From the NCBI GenBank assembly GCA_038233075.1, contig JBBSMQ010000012.1:42928-106927 (forward strand): a stretch of DNA of 64,000 bases, in the 5' to 3' direction. Under the pieces are notes generated by a model. That model did not search any database, had not been told where the DNA came from, and saw only the letters and a list, made by a program, of their open reading frames with translations. Source of the stretch: Iamia sp038233075 (lineage in GTDB: Bacteria; Actinomycetota; Acidimicrobiia; Acidimicrobiales; Iamiaceae). Both the position numbers and the translations under genes were made by a program. Numbering within the stretch: the first letter of the stretch is position 1; each line of letters begins with the position of its first letter. Positions 43,722 to 51,590 of this stretch are shown here, in pieces.

Positions 43722-44186
43722 TCAGTACCCGCCTTCGAGCTTGCGGTGGTCCCAGGTCACGGTCCGGTCCCGGCGCAGGAGCAGAGCGACGCGCTTCTTG
43801 ATGACCATCTCGGCCGCGACCGTCCGATCCGCCTCGGACACCTCCGGGTGGTAGCGCGCCAGCACATCGAGGGCGATCGCCAGGAGGGTGTCGTGGTCAT
43901 CGATGACCTCCATGGTGCCCACCAGCTCTACGCCCTGGAGGGTCTCGTAGGTGTCGCCGTCCTCGACCAGCGCCGTGACCCTGGGATCCCGCTGGAGGTT
44001 CTTCACCTTCTGGGACCGACCGAAGGTCTCGAAGCCGATGGTCCCGTCGGCCAGGAAGCCGTACCACATGGCCACGAGGTGGATGGTCCCGTCGTGGTTG
44101 TGGGTGGCCAGGTTCATGGTGTGGCGGCCGTGGAGGAACGCATCAGTCTCCTCCGCGGTCATCTTGATCAGCTCTCGACGGGACAT
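43722..44186 (-). CDS. PPOX-class (F420- or flavin-dependent) split-barrel protein
   Basis: 154 residues. NLATHNHDGTIHLVAMWYGFLADGTIGF, then V-KNL-x-RDPRVTALVE, is the pyridoxamine-5'-phosphate-oxidase-like split barrel as found in the many actinobacterial F420-dependent reductases (FDOR-B type). The cofactor cannot be settled from the sequence; F420 is most likely in this phylum. It probably reduces a small hydrophobic molecule. ATG 44186 has AGGAG 6 nt upstream. Neighbours do not indicate a pathway. Confidence 0.85.
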   Translation of the reverse strand: MSRRELIKMTAEETDAFLHGRHTMNLATHNHDGTIHLVAMWYGFLADGTIGFETFGRSQKVKNLQRDPRVTALVEDGDTYETLQGVELVGTMEVIDDHDTLLAIALDVLARYHPEVSEADRTVAAEMVIKKRVALLLRRDRTVTWDHRKLEGGY

Positions 44187-44235
44187 GCGGGGCTCCTGGG
44201 CGAGGTCGGACCCCGATGATGCCCGACGCCGCCGA

Positions 44236-45051
44236 TCAGGGCTGGTGGGAACCGGGCGTGCGGGCCGCCTTGAGCAGCTCGGTGGCCACCGGGCACGAGG
44301 TGGCCGTGCCCTCAGAGACGGTCACGGGGCCGTCGGGACCGACGATGCGGTCGACGAGGTCGAGGGGCACCACGTCGACGTCGGCCTCCCAGGGCTCCTC
44401 GTCGTCGACGACGGCTTCCAGGCAGGCGCCCCAGAGCGCGCCGGGCAGGACCCGGCCCACGGCCGCGACCAACCACACCGACCGTCCGGACCTTCGGGCC
44501 ACCGCCGCCGCGGCCAGGCTCGACGGAGCGCAGAGCGCCGCGCCGGGTCCCACCGCGTCGGCTTCGAGCACCACCACGTCCGCCACTGCGGCGGCGGCAC
44601 CGACCCCCTCGGTCGGCACATCGAGGACCTCGATGTCGACCCGGCTGAGCACCCGGCCGACATCGACACCGGTGCCATCGTCGGCCGCGAGCACCTCGAC
44701 ATCACCTCGGCGGGCCAGACCGGGGACCACGGTGGAGGGCCACCCCACGATCAGCACCCGCGCCTCGTCGGGCAGCGCGGCGGCGAGGATCGCCGCGGTG
44801 TCGTCGCCCTCGATCTCCATCGAGGTCCGCCAGCCCTCCTCGGCGGGATCGGCCGCGACGAGCACACGACTGCACATCCACCACAGAGGTCCCACCCCCG
44901 GGTGCCGGGCCACCAGTCGGCGAGCGGCGGGGACCACGCCGGCCGGGTCGCCGGCAAAGGACCCCAGGGCGTGAGCCGCCTCTGAGACCAGGTCGACCGG
45001 ATCGGTCCCCCCGACCCGGGCCACGTAGCGCAGCCGCTCGATGGGGTGCAC
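44236..45051 (-). CDS. eIF-2B-like fold protein of unknown function
   Basis: 271 residues. The N-terminal helical region (RLRYVARVGGTDPVDLVSEAAHAL) and the C-terminal segment ADVVVLEADAVGPGAALCAPSSLAAAAVA followed by SVWLVAAVGRVLP resemble the eIF-2B alpha/beta/delta and methylthioribose-1-phosphate isomerase fold, in which the Asp and the 'N/S-x-x-G/S' loop bind a sugar phosphate. Here the usual G-A-D reads EAD and the Asn-Lys motif is missing, so catalysis is doubtful. GTG 45051 starts 5 nt after the stop of the DUF2269 gene, so the two are co-transcribed. A longer open frame upstream is antisense-like Arg/Pro sequence. Confidence 0.65.
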   Translation of the reverse strand: MHPIERLRYVARVGGTDPVDLVSEAAHALGSFAGDPAGVVPAARRLVARHPGVGPLWWMCSRVLVAADPAEEGWRTSMEIEGDDTAAILAAALPDEARVLIVGWPSTVVPGLARRGDVEVLAADDGTGVDVGRVLSRVDIEVLDVPTEGVGAAAAVADVVVLEADAVGPGAALCAPSSLAAAAVARRSGRSVWLVAAVGRVLPGALWGACLEAVVDDEEPWEADVDVVPLDLVDRIVGPDGPVTVSEGTATSCPVATELLKAARTPGSHQP

Positions 45052-45056
45052 CGCGC

Positions 45057-45521
45057 CTAGACCCCGGGCTTCCAGACCATGACGATGAGCATGAGGACGA
45101 GCAGCAGGTGGAGCATGCCCCCAAACATGTTGACCCGGTCGTCGGCGCCCGCCGTCTCCTCCGGGCGCGCCGCCTTGCGCTCCGCAGGGACCACGCCCAG
45201 GAACAGGACCCCGAACATCAAGAACCAGAGCACGAAGGCGATCGAGACCCACGTCTGGGAGAACTCCCACGTTCCGTCGGACGCGACCACCATGAGGATC
45301 CCGAACAGCCCCGTGAGCAGGAGAGCCGGGCCGTAGACCAGGACGTTGTTGGCCGGGATGCGGGCTCCGACATCGGAGGGGAGCGACCCGCCGGCCTTTC
45401 GCAGCGAGACCCGCATGATCGGCCAGACGAAGGCCGGGGCGAAGGCCACGATCGCCGACAGCACGTGCAACAGGAACAGCACCTTGAAGAAGAAGTTGTT
45501 CGATCCGACGACGGCGAGCAC
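45057..45521 (-). CDS. DUF2269-like integral membrane protein
   Basis: 154 residues with four TM helices (about 8-30, 60-80, 88-110, 133-150) and a short polar loop ERKAARPEETAGADDR before the last helix. The opening FFFKVLFLLHVLSAIVAFAPAF with an in-membrane His fits the DUF2269 group of predicted membrane proteins, whose buried His residues suggest heme or proton handling. GTG 45521 has GGAGG 6 nt upstream. First gene of a two-gene operon with the eIF-2B-like protein. Confidence 0.7.
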   Translation of the reverse strand: MLAVVGSNNFFFKVLFLLHVLSAIVAFAPAFVWPIMRVSLRKAGGSLPSDVGARIPANNVLVYGPALLLTGLFGILMVVASDGTWEFSQTWVSIAFVLWFLMFGVLFLGVVPAERKAARPEETAGADDRVNMFGGMLHLLLVLMLIVMVWKPGV

Positions 45522-45709
45522 AGGCGCCTCCAGGCTTGGCGTCTCGGCAACCTAGCCCCGACCCCGGTCGCGGTCGCCCTGGGGCGGCGGCTCGGTGACC
45601 GAGAGGGTCTGCACCCGTACCGTCGGGTCCAACGCCTGTCTCGTCCGGCGCCGTGGGCACGGGGGCCGGGAGTTTCTGGGCGTCGAGGGCGCGTTGCTAC
45701 CTTCTCCCC

Positions 45710-46198
45710 GTGGCCGTGGCCGAACAGGTTCCCGAGTCGATCTCTCTCACCGCGCTGTCGGGCGATGAGGCGACCCTCGATGACTGGCTGACCACGTTCC
45801 AGCTGGCGGTGGTGGTCATCGACCCGTACACGTCCGAGAGTGCCTGGCTCATCGACACCGCGGGCCGGCTGCTGACCGAGTTCAAGGGCGCCGACTGCCG
45901 GGTGGGCTGGGTCGTCACCGCCGACGCCGAGGATGCCCGCACCTTCCTGGGTCCCTGGGCCGACGACCTGCTGACCTTCTGCGATCCCGACCGTTCCTTC
46001 GTGCGGGGCGTGGGCCTGGCCCACCTGCCCGCCTTCGTCCACCTGCGTCAGGACCGGGTGGTGGTCAGCACCGCCGAGGGCTGGGACCCCGTCGAGTGGG
46101 ATGCAGCCATCGCGGGGCTGACCCGCATGATGTCGTGGACCAAGCTCGAGGTCCCACCGCCCGGCGCCCCCGGCCCCTTCCCGGGCTCCCCGGCGTGA
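45710..46198 (+). CDS. Thioredoxin-fold-like hypothetical protein
   Basis: 162 residues. I do not recognise a named family. The pattern VVVIDPYTSESAWLIDTAGRLL, ADCRVGWVVTADAEDARTFL, then VRGVGLAHLPAFVHLRQD resembles a thioredoxin-like fold (helix, strand, cis-Pro loop LPAFVHL) but lacks a CxxC active site, so redox activity is unlikely. The Pro/Gly tail is disordered. GTG 45710 follows TACCTT (45698-45703) by 6 nt with no Shine-Dalgarno. It converges with class II fumarase (10 bp between stops). Confidence 0.7.
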   Translation: MAVAEQVPESISLTALSGDEATLDDWLTTFQLAVVVIDPYTSESAWLIDTAGRLLTEFKGADCRVGWVVTADAEDARTFLGPWADDLLTFCDPDRSFVRGVGLAHLPAFVHLRQDRVVVSTAEGWDPVEWDAAIAGLTRMMSWTKLEVPPPGAPGPFPGSPA

Positions 46199-46207
46199 GC
46201 CGAGCCC

Positions 46208-47596
46208 TCAGGGGCGGCCACCACGGGTGAGGGCGAGCAGGTCGAGGGCCTCGTCCAGCGCGGCCTCGTCGAGCAGACCGGAGTCGAGCACGACCTCGCG
46301 GATGGTCTTGCCGCTCTTGGCACTCTCCTTCACCAGCTCGGCCACCTTCTCGTAGCCGAGGACGGGGTTGAGGGCGGTGGCGGCCTGGGGCGTGGCCTCG
46401 GCGTAGTGCTGGAGGCGGTCGAGGTCGGCCTCGATGCCGTCGACGCACCGGTCGGCCAGCAGCCGGGTCACGTTGGCCAGCAGGTCGATCGACTCCAGCA
46501 CGTTCCGGGCGATCACCGGCAGGTAGACGTTGAGCTCGAAGTTGCCCTGGCTGCCGCCGAAGGCCACCGCAGCGTCGTTGCCGTAGACCTGGGCCACCAC
46601 CTGGCTCACGGCCTCGGGGATCACCGGGTTCACCTTGCCGGGCATGATCGACGAACCCGGCTGGAGGTCGGGCAGGCGGATCTCGGCCAGGCCCGTCTTG
46701 GGCCCCGAGGCCATCCAGCGCAGGTCGTTGGCCGCCTTGAGCAGCCCGGCGGCGAGGGCCCGCAGCTCGCCGGAGAGGGCGACGAGCTCGTCGCGCGCGC
46801 CCTGGGCCGCGAAGTGGTCGGGTGCCTCCACCAGCTCGACGTCCAGGCGGGCGGCCAGGAGGGCCACGACCGACGAGGCGAACGTGGGCGGGGCGTTGAG
46901 ACCCGTGCCGGTGGCGGTGCCGCCGAGGGGGAGCTCGCCCACCCGCGGCAGCGTGGCCGCCAGGCGCCGCCGGGCTGCCGCGACCTGGGCCGCGTAGCCC
47001 GCCATCTCCTGGCCCAGGGTCACCGGCGTGGCGTCCATGAGGTGGGTGCGGCCCGCCTTGACCAGCGCGGAGAAGTCATCGGCCTTCCGCCGGAACGCAC
47101 CCTCCAGGTGGTCGAGGGCGGGCAGCAGCCGGTGCTTGACGCCGACCGCGGCGGCGACGTGGATGGCCGAGGGGAAGGTGTCGTTGGACGACTGCGAGGC
47201 GTTGACGGTGTCGTTGGGGTGGACGTCGCGGCCGAGCGCCTCGGAGGCCAGCGAGGCGACGACCTCGTTGGCGTTCATGTTGGTCGACGTGCCCGACCCG
47301 GTCTGGTAGACGTCGATGGGGAACTGGTCGTCCCACCGCCCGTCGGCCACCTCGGTGCCGGCGGTGGCCACGGCTCGGGCCTCCTCGGCGTCGATGACGC
47401 CCAGGTCGCCGTTGACCTCGGCCGCCGCCGCCTTGATCGCCCCCAGGGCGTGGACCAGCTCACGGGCGACGGTGAGCCCGGAGACCGGAAAGTTCTCGAC
47501 CGCCCGCTGGGTCTGGGCCGCCCAGCGCGCCGAGGCCGGCACCCGCACCTCCCCCATGGTGTCGTGCTCGATCCGGTACTCCGTGTCGTCAGCCAT
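46208..47596 (-). CDS. fumC: Class II fumarate hydratase
   Basis: 462 residues, the usual FumC length. Signature GSSIMPGKVNPVIPE is the fumarase/aspartase loop with the catalytic Ser; SGTSTNMNANEV and NDTVNASQSSNDTFPSA are the other conserved regions, and HLMDATPVTLGQE supplies active-site residues. Reversible hydration of fumarate to malate in the TCA cycle, iron-independent and oxygen-tolerant. ATG 47596 is 6 nt after TAGACC (47608-47603). A class I fumarase lies 1 kb away on the opposite strand, so this organism carries both types. Confidence 0.95.
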   Translation of the reverse strand: MADDTEYRIEHDTMGEVRVPASARWAAQTQRAVENFPVSGLTVARELVHALGAIKAAAAEVNGDLGVIDAEEARAVATAGTEVADGRWDDQFPIDVYQTGSGTSTNMNANEVVASLASEALGRDVHPNDTVNASQSSNDTFPSAIHVAAAVGVKHRLLPALDHLEGAFRRKADDFSALVKAGRTHLMDATPVTLGQEMAGYAAQVAAARRRLAATLPRVGELPLGGTATGTGLNAPPTFASSVVALLAARLDVELVEAPDHFAAQGARDELVALSGELRALAAGLLKAANDLRWMASGPKTGLAEIRLPDLQPGSSIMPGKVNPVIPEAVSQVVAQVYGNDAAVAFGGSQGNFELNVYLPVIARNVLESIDLLANVTRLLADRCVDGIEADLDRLQHYAEATPQAATALNPVLGYEKVAELVKESAKSGKTIREVVLDSGLLDEAALDEALDLLALTRGGRP

Positions 47597-47696
47597 GGGT
47601 CCGGTCTACCGGCGTGGGCCCGGGATGGCTCCCCCCAGACTGGGCTCAGGACGCGCGCCAGCGGGTGCCGTGGCGGTCCGTCAGGTCATGACGACC

Positions 47697-47727
47697 TTGA
47701 GCGGTTCACGTCGCATGTGACGCTCAA
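47697..47727. terminator. Stem-loop TTGAGCG...CGCTCAA
   Basis: TTGAGCG pairs with CGCTCAA, extended inward by TCAC/GTGA after a bulge. It lies 64 bp past the stop of the minus-strand DUF4440 pseudogene. No T-tract. Confidence 0.4.
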
Positions 47728-47790
47728 GCGCTCAAACCTCGTGACCTGGTCTGGGGTGCGATCCTGCGTCCACCTTGAGGCGTCGCGACC

Positions 47791-48149
47791 TCAGCGGGGC
47801 GTCTGCTGGTGCACGGCCAGCCGCCAGGTCCCGTCAACCCGGACATAGGTGCTGTGAAGAGGGACGACACCTCGACCTCGCCCCGGGTGGCTGTGGCGCC
47901 GTAGCCGACCACGGCGGCGTCCTTCCCGAGCGGGACCACCCGCAACGGCTCCTCCAGGTCGTAGGACTCCCACGGGGCGCCGCTCATCGAGTCGACGATC
48001 ACCTGGCGGTCGTCGAGCACCATGCCACCGGGCAGCAGCATCAGCGGCTCGTCCACGAGCACCTCGTCGTAGAAGGGTCCAGCGGCGCCCTCGGTGGAGA
48101 GCGCCTCCCAACCCGGGCGTTCCAGGTCGGTCAGCTCATCAACATCCAT
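47791..48149 (-). pseudogene. Frameshifted DUF4440/SnoaL-like gene
   Basis: ATG 48149 reads MDVDELTDLERPGWEALS...FYDEVLVDEPLMLLPGG...ATATRGEVEVSSLF, a DUF4440 NTF2-like domain. The expected last strand is found in another frame: HSTYVRVDGTWRLAVHQQT ending at TGA 47791-47793. The shift lies near 47865. The uncorrected frame runs on to 47724 with an unrelated Arg/Pro tail. A single shift means the gene is either recently broken or a sequencing error. TAGAAC lies 6 nt before the ATG. Confidence 0.65.
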
Positions 48150-48205
48150 GCTGCGGTTCTACCCATCGCCGTGACCACCACCCACCCGCTGGCGCACCCG
48201 ACCGG

Positions 48206-48255
48206 TACGGTGCGGGGACCGTCCCCGGATGACACCCGATCACCGGAGGACTGTC
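48206..48255 (+). promoter_or_regulatory. Promoter and conserved leader, copy 1
   Basis: TACGGT (48206-48211), then a 44-nt leader ending CGATCACCGGAGGACTGTC before ATG. The leader contains GGAGGA. It is almost identical in sequence and spacing to the leader at 50306-50355. Confidence 0.6.
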
Positions 48256-48552
48256 ATGTCCCTCACCGCCAAGAGCCGCTCAGCGATCCTGCAGGGACTG
48301 AGTACCGTCATCCCCGAGTCGGAGGCCGTCGAGGAGATGCTCGCCAACTTCGCCGCCCGCGACGCCGACGAGGGGGCCACCAAGGAGTTCATCCGGGCCG
48401 AGGTCTCCGGCCTCCGTAGCGAGATGACCTCCGACATCTCCGCACTCCGAGTCGAGCTCCACACCGAGATCCAGAAGGTCATCCTCTGGACCGTCGGGGC
48501 CAACGTGTCGATGGTGGCGCTGCTCTTCACCCTGTTGCGCCTCACGGCCTGA
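48256..48552 (+). CDS. Small coiled-coil protein with C-terminal membrane anchor (paralogue 1)
   Basis: 98 residues: conserved head MSLTAKSRSAILQGLSTVIP, an acidic helix ESEAVEEMLANFAARD, a coiled coil with repeating LR-x-E (VSGLRSEMTSDISALRVEL) and a C-terminal TM helix (about 75-95). The architecture resembles DUF1640/CCDC90-type proteins; function unknown. GGAGGA lies 6 nt before ATG 48256. It immediately precedes the class I fumarase (40 bp), and its near-copy follows that gene at 50356, with the first 33 residues almost identical. The fumarase has its own -10 (TACCGT, 48579). Confidence 0.8.
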   Translation: MSLTAKSRSAILQGLSTVIPESEAVEEMLANFAARDADEGATKEFIRAEVSGLRSEMTSDISALRVELHTEIQKVILWTVGANVSMVALLFTLLRLTA

Positions 48553-48592
48553 AGGCGACCGGTCGGACGGCCGCTCACTACCGTCAGCGGCG

Positions 48593-50248
48593 ATGACGGA
48601 CTTCACCCACACCCCACTGCTGCCGACCGGACCCGACGCCACCTCCTACCGCAAGCTCACCGACGAGGGCGTGGCCACCTTGGAGGCGGCCGGGCGCACC
48701 TTCCTCACCGTCGAGCCCCAGGTGCTCACCGACCTGGCGGCCGAGGCGATGCACGACATCGCCCACTTCCTCCGCCCTGGGCACCTGGCCCAGCTGGCCC
48801 GGATCCTCGACGACCCGGAGGCCTCGGCCAACGACCGCTTCGTGGCCAACGACCTGCTCCAGAACGCCAACATCTCCGCGGCCGGCGTGCTCCCCATGTG
48901 CCAGGACACCGGCACCGCCATCGTCAAGGGCAAGAAGGGCGAGCTCGTGCTCACCGGCGGGGGCGACGAGGAGGCCCTGGCCCGGGGCATCTTCGAGACC
49001 TACCAGCGCGACAACCTGCGCTACTCCCAGATGGCCCCGCTCTCCATGTGGGACGAGCAGAACACCAAGACCAACCTCCCGGCCGAGATCAAGCTGGCCG
49101 CGGTCGACGGGGCCGAGTACTCGTTCCTGTTCATGGCCAAGGGCGGCGGCTCGGCCAACAAGTCGTTCCTGTTCCAGGAAACCAAGGCCCTGCTCAACCC
49201 CGAGGGGCTGAAGGCATTCCTCGACGACAAGCTGCGCCTGCTCGGCACCTCGGCGTGCCCGCCTTACCACCTGGCCGTGGTCATCGGGGGCACGTCGGCC
49301 GAGATGGCCCTGGAGACCGCCAAGCTGGCCTCGACCCGGTACCTCGACACCCTCCCCACCGAGGGCTCGCCCGCCGGCCACGCCTTCCGCGACCTCGACA
49401 TGGAGCAGGAGGTGCTGGCCCAGACCCAGGCGTTCGGCATCGGCGCCCAGTTCGGCGGCAAGTACTTCTGCCACGACGTGCGGGTGGTCCGCATGCCCCG
49501 CCACGGCGCCTCGTGCCCGGTGGGCATCGCCGTGTCCTGCTCGGCCGACCGCCAGGCCCGGGCCAAGATCACCGCCGAGGGCGTGTTCCTGGAGCAGCTG
49601 GAGCGCAACCCGGCCCAGCACCTGCCCGAGGTCACCGACGAGCACCTGGGCGGCGACGTGGTCGCCATCGACCTCGACCAGCCGATGGCCGACATCCGGG
49701 CCGAGCTCAGCCGCCACCCGGTGAAGACCCGCCTGGCCCTCACCGGCACCCTCGTCGTGGCCCGCGACATCGCCCACGCCAAGATCGCCGAGGTGCTCGA
49801 CGCCGGCGGGGAGATGCCCCAGTACCTGCGCGACCACCCCGTGTACTACGCCGGCCCGGCCAAGACCCCCGCCGGCTTCGCCTCGGGCTCGTTCGGGCCG
49901 ACAACCGCGGGCCGCATGGACGCCTACGTCGAGCGCTTCCAGGCCGAGGGCGCATCGCTGGTGATGCTGGCCAAGGGCAACCGCAGCCAGCAGGTCACCG
50001 ACGCGTGCCGGCGCCACGGCGGCTTCTACCTCGGCTCCATCGGCGGCCCGGCCGCCCGCCTGGCCCAGGACTGCATCCGCTCCGTCGAGGTCCTCGAGTA
50101 CGAGGAGCTGGGCATGGAGGCCGTCTGGCGCATCGAGGTCGAGGACTTCCCCGCCTTCGTCATCGTCGACGACAAGGGCGGCGACTTCTTCGCCGAGGTG
50201 TCCCGTCCCGTCGACCTGGGCCAGAAGACCATGCGCGCCGGCCGCTGA
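48593..50248 (+). CDS. fumA: Class I fumarate hydratase (iron-sulfur)
   Basis: 551 residues, single-chain class I fumarase. Three cysteines for a [4Fe-4S] cluster are visible: C103 in MCQDTGTA, C222 in SACPPYHLA and C308 in ASCPVGIAV, matching the E. coli FumA spacing. The C-terminal domain contains KGNRSQQVTDAC and FYLGSIGGPAA. Oxygen-sensitive hydration of fumarate. ATG 48593 follows TACCGT (48579-48584) by 8 nt, with no Shine-Dalgarno. Flanked on both sides by paralogous coiled-coil/TM proteins; a class II fumarase lies nearby. Confidence 0.94.
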   Translation: MTDFTHTPLLPTGPDATSYRKLTDEGVATLEAAGRTFLTVEPQVLTDLAAEAMHDIAHFLRPGHLAQLARILDDPEASANDRFVANDLLQNANISAAGVLPMCQDTGTAIVKGKKGELVLTGGGDEEALARGIFETYQRDNLRYSQMAPLSMWDEQNTKTNLPAEIKLAAVDGAEYSFLFMAKGGGSANKSFLFQETKALLNPEGLKAFLDDKLRLLGTSACPPYHLAVVIGGTSAEMALETAKLASTRYLDTLPTEGSPAGHAFRDLDMEQEVLAQTQAFGIGAQFGGKYFCHDVRVVRMPRHGASCPVGIAVSCSADRQARAKITAEGVFLEQLERNPAQHLPEVTDEHLGGDVVAIDLDQPMADIRAELSRHPVKTRLALTGTLVVARDIAHAKIAEVLDAGGEMPQYLRDHPVYYAGPAKTPAGFASGSFGPTTAGRMDAYVERFQAEGASLVMLAKGNRSQQVTDACRRHGGFYLGSIGGPAARLAQDCIRSVEVLEYEELGMEAVWRIEVEDFPAFVIVDDKGGDFFAEVSRPVDLGQKTMRAGR

Positions 50249-50305
50249 AGGTCTCACCGTTGCGCCCGGACGGTGGCCCGCCGCCCCACTGTCGCGCTCC
50301 CGCGA

Positions 50306-50355
50306 TACCGTCGCCCGACCTTCCCCGGTTGACACACGATCACCGGAGGACTGTC
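50306..50355 (+). promoter_or_regulatory. Promoter and conserved leader, copy 2
   Basis: TACCGT (50306-50311) then a 44-nt leader ending CGATCACCGGAGGACTGTC before ATG 50356. Spacing is identical to copy 1 at 48206, so promoter, leader and gene head were duplicated together. Confidence 0.6.
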
Positions 50356-50685
50356 ATGTCCCTCAGCGCCAAGAACCGTTCAGCCATCCTTCAGGGGCTG
50401 AGCACCGTCATCCCCGAGTCGGAGGCCGTCGAGGAGATGCTCGTCAACTTCGCCGCTCGCGACGACGAGGAGTGGATCAGCAAGCAGTTCCTCCGCGCCG
50501 AGCTGGCCGGCCTCCGCGCCGAGCTCAAGTCCGATGTGGCTGCACTGCGTGTGGAGCGCCACACCGAGATCGGCGGCCTCCGCTCCGAGGTCCACGCTGG
50601 GACCCAGCGGCTGATCATGTGGATGATCGGCACGAACATCTCGCTGTTCGTCCTGCTGTTCGTGCTGCGGCGTGTGACGGCCTGA
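50356..50685 (+). CDS. Small coiled-coil protein with C-terminal membrane anchor (paralogue 2)
   Basis: 109 residues, paralogue of the protein at 48256. The head MSLSAKNRSAILQGLSTVIP and ESEAVEEMLVNFAARD differ at only a few positions. The coiled coil is longer by about one and a half heptads (LAGLRAELKSDVAALRVE, then GGLRSEVHAG), followed by a TM helix (about 85-105). Strong GGAGGA site. Divergence is concentrated in the coiled coil and anchor while the head is conserved, so the head likely binds a common partner. Function unknown. Confidence 0.8.
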   Translation: MSLSAKNRSAILQGLSTVIPESEAVEEMLVNFAARDDEEWISKQFLRAELAGLRAELKSDVAALRVERHTEIGGLRSEVHAGTQRLIMWMIGTNISLFVLLFVLRRVTA

Positions 50686-50695
50686 GATCAGCCGG

Positions 50696-51475
50696 CTAGA
50701 CCCTCTCCGCCACCTCCCGGGCCACCAGGGCCCGGATGGCCTTGGCCTCGGCCGGGTGCAGGTTGGGATCGCGGAGGCGCACCGCGGCGGTGGCGGGCAG
50801 AGCCTCCCGAGCGTGGGCTCGCGCCTCGCCGGCCAGGAAGCCCCGGACCAGGCGGGAGCGGACGCGGCATTCCACCCGCCCGATGGCGGCCTCCCGCACC
50901 CGCGCGGTCAGACCCGACGGCGCGGCGTCCCGCCCCAAGGCGGCCACCACCATCCACGTCTCGGCCAGATCGGCACCGGCCCCGCCCCGCTTGGCGTTGG
51001 TCCAGTCGATCACCACCGGGCGATCGGGGGCGAGGATCACGTTGGCGGGGTGGAGGTCGAGGTGCAGGACGGCGTCGCCCGACCACGGGTGGACAGGCAC
51101 CTTCGGCGGCGCGGTGATGGCGTGGAGCCGATGGTGCAGGTCGGCCAGGGTCCGAGCGTGGCGGTCGACTCGCCACGGGTGGGCGCCCAGGTCCTCCAGC
51201 ATGGTGGGGCCCTCCACCCGATCGAGGACCATCTCGCCCGGCGCCACCCGCCACACCCGGGGGACGGGGTAGCCCGCGGCCCGCACGTGCTCCATCACCG
51301 CGGCCTCGGTTGTGAGGTCACGTGGCGTGCGCAGTCGCCGGGCCACCCGGTCGGAGCCGGCAGCGAACACCTCCGCTTCGCGCCCCCGGGCCAGCAGCGG
51401 GCCCAGGTCGGCCGAGGCCAGGCGCTCGGTGGCCACCTCGGGCCCGGAGCCCATCGGATCAGGACCCTCGTGCAC
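50696..51475 (-). CDS. Aminoglycoside-phosphotransferase-like (APH fold) kinase
   Basis: 259 residues. HLDLHPANVIL is the catalytic Brenner motif (H-x-D-x-x-x-x-N) and VVIDWTNAKRG the magnesium-binding segment (normally D-x-D/E, here DWTN as in many APH-family kinases). The N-lobe has REAEVFAAGSDRVARRLR. It phosphorylates a small molecule such as an amino alcohol or sugar; resistance is only one possibility. The start is GTG 51475, with ATG 51454 as the alternative. A 10-bp gap separates it from the convergent coiled-coil gene. Confidence 0.82.
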   Translation of the reverse strand: MHEGPDPMGSGPEVATERLASADLGPLLARGREAEVFAAGSDRVARRLRTPRDLTTEAAVMEHVRAAGYPVPRVWRVAPGEMVLDRVEGPTMLEDLGAHPWRVDRHARTLADLHHRLHAITAPPKVPVHPWSGDAVLHLDLHPANVILAPDRPVVIDWTNAKRGGAGADLAETWMVVAALGRDAAPSGLTARVREAAIGRVECRVRSRLVRGFLAGEARAHAREALPATAAVRLRDPNLHPAEAKAIRALVAREVAERV

Positions 51476-51518
51476 GGCACCATTCTGCCCTCCGGCCGAC
51501 GCGCCTGCCGCCCTGCGA

Positions 51519-51572
51519 CCGTTCTGGGTACAGATCCGGGCGCTGCTCCCGGTCACCGGTACCAAGAACCGG
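51519..51572. repeat. CGTTCTGG nested hairpin, copy F
   Basis: CCGTTCTGGGTAC pairs imperfectly with GTACCAAGAACCGG, with an inner CCGGG...CCCGG stem. It begins 19 bp past the stop of the ABC-F gene on the minus strand. Confidence 0.6.
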
Positions 51573-51590
51573 ACGCGGCCGATCGCGTCG

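Noticed and set aside
31348..47660. Shared 16-mer GCGCGCGTCCTGAGCC at two minus-strand gene ends (about 31350 and 47645)
   Set aside because: At 47645 it ends only a short remnant frame (about 19 codons); with two occurrences it may be chance in GC-rich DNA, so no element is claimed.
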